Shown here in pieces: positions 63,160 to 64,000 of a DNA stretch of 64,000 nt. Below the pieces are notes generated by a model. The model was given only the letters and a program-made list of their open reading frames with translations, was not told the origin of the DNA and made no database searches. The DNA comes from Leptothoe kymatousa TAU-MAC 1615 (GTDB taxonomy: Bacteria; Cyanobacteriota; Cyanobacteriia; Phormidesmidales; Phormidesmidaceae). The stretch is taken from NCBI RefSeq assembly GCF_018739865.1, contig NZ_JADOER010000004.1, positions 1,126,157-1,190,156 on the forward strand, read 5' to 3'. Made by a program: the position numbers and the translations under genes. Position 1 is the first letter of the stretch; every line of letters begins with the position of its first letter.

Positions 63160-64000
63160 TTAAAATCTGCAGCTGGGGGAGATGTTTAAAGGAGAGTTTA
63201 CCGAGTGATCGGAGAGGTTAGCCTGGGAAAGCAACTGGGGGGTGGGTAGGTAAACCACCTCAGGAAAGGTTTCATTGTTTTCCAAGTGTCTCACCATCAG
63301 TTGTATCGCTGTTGGTGTAGTGGTTAATTGCATGGCGGTGGCGGCCAGGGTGCCATGGGCGATGGCCGCTCTGGCGACGGGAATGGCGTCATAGCCCGTA
63401 ATCAAGATATCTGGACGTTGGGCTGTTTGGGTTGCGATCGCAGCGCCGAGGGCCATGTGGTCACTGGCTGCAATAATGGCATCTACCTTGGGAAACTTGG
63501 TTAACCATTGTTCTGTAATAGTCTGAGCGGTTTGACAGCTCCACAGGGCCGTTTCCGTATCCAAAATGGTGATATTTTGGCCCTGCAGCCCGGCCACAAA
63601 GCCGTGGCGACGGTCCAAGGCGTTTTTTTGATATTTAGGACCTTCGATAATTAGCACATTGCCTGTGCCCTTGAGCCGCTCGGCCACCCACTGACCCATG
63701 GCCTTGCCCCCCTCAAAATCATTAAAGGTCACTAGGGTTAGCACCTGGGCGGAATTAATCGGGGTACCCACGGCCATAATGGCGATGTTTTTTGCGATCG
63801 CTTTTTCCACCACGGGGACCAGCTGGTTCGAGTCCCTCGGCCCAATCACAATGCCGTCAATGTCATCCCGCATAATCAGCTCATTCAGCAGCTGTATTTG
63901 CTGTCGGATACATTCCTGTTCCTGGCTACAGTCTTCCCCCACGTAGGCCAGTTCAGTGTCCACTCCCAGTTCCTGGGCTGTTTCCTGGGCCGTTTGCCAC
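63160..64000 (-). CDS. Periplasmic binding protein (Peripla_BP_4 type), N-terminus cut by window edge
   Basis: About 280 codons; the open frame continues past the right edge. The type I periplasmic binding fold is clear: DGIVIGPRDSNQLVPVVEKA, VTFNDFEGGKAMGQWVAERL, NVLIIEGP, then IIAASDHMALGAA and ILITGYDAIPVARAAIAHG. These proteins bind sugars or autoinducer-like molecules in the cleft. It ends 22 bp before the Cache hybrid kinase gene, and no permease gene is seen, so a sensing role is favoured over transport. The signal peptide would lie beyond the window. Confidence 0.88.
   Translation of the reverse strand, partial: WQTAQETAQELGVDTELAYVGEDCSQEQECIRQQIQLLNELIMRDDIDGIVIGPRDSNQLVPVVEKAIAKNIAIMAVGTPINSAQVLTLVTFNDFEGGKAMGQWVAERLKGTGNVLIIEGPKYQKNALDRRHGFVAGLQGQNITILDTETALWSCQTAQTITEQWLTKFPKVDAIIAASDHMALGAAIATQTAQRPDILITGYDAIPVARAAIAHGTLAATAMQLTTTPTAIQLMVRHLENNETFPEVVYLPTPQLLSQANLSDHSVNSPLNISPSCRF

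Overview
The window is a piece of a cyanobacterial chromosome. The HIP1 palindrome GCGATCGC, typical of cyanobacteria, occurs more than 20 times by eye (for example near 3670, 5313, 9540, 18464, 32707, 37520, 48491, 57459). The gene content agrees: bilin-binding GAF photoreceptors in a Pix-type taxis operon, an rbp-rpsU pair, a WD40 Ser/Thr kinase with an N-terminal Cys motif, and a bacterial dynamin. Codon use and family versions suggest a Leptolyngbya- or Acaryochloris-like filamentous or marine lineage, but genus cannot be fixed from sequence reading alone.

Layout. 1-2642: part of a CDP-deoxysugar cluster (rfbF, rfbG, truncated rfbC-like epimerase), all on minus, with stem-loops between the genes. 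3073-12284: mostly housekeeping genes: rnd, trpB, aroE, an iron-type ABC ATPase, an 11-residue-repeat lipoprotein, carB, rpsU and an RRM protein. 12651-22811: an accessory block with a TRPM-type SLOG sensor, a SLATT 2TM protein fused to a GH19 muramidase-like domain, a lysozyme-like/M15 peptidase, a five-TIR/CHASE2 membrane protein and a secreted TPR partner. 23905-29013: one giant PA14/GH9 cellulase flanked by gene-poor AT-rich DNA. 30537-39051: a six-gene Pix/Che phototaxis operon whose receptor carries two DXCF cyanobacteriochrome GAF domains. 39116-47937: dynamin-like GTPase, DnaJ-TPR membrane protein, LAS-type peptidase and two hybrid histidine kinases. 48222-51079: MetX-like transferase and a group II PLP decarboxylase. 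51080-52769: a non-coding repeat zone with two MITE-like elements and a 47-bp tandem array. 52770-57178: secreted alpha-amylase, Ser/Thr kinase-WD40 and a free-standing DXCF GAF protein. 57440-64000: an Asp-box beta-propeller protein, a Cache-HAMP-PAS hybrid kinase and the periplasmic binding protein next to it.

Best candidate for an unusual system: the 12651-22811 block. SLOG and SLATT domains are known partners in predicted nucleotide-triggered membrane-effector systems. Here the SLATT is fused to a cell-wall hydrolase and sits beside a second wall hydrolase and a TIR protein of (A-B)x2-C architecture in which three of five TIRs keep the NADase glutamate. Whether these genes act together is inference. 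The second theme is light sensing: the receptor in the Pix operon and the lone GAF gene at 56639 both carry the DXCF cysteine and the canonical bilin cysteine 28-30 residues apart.
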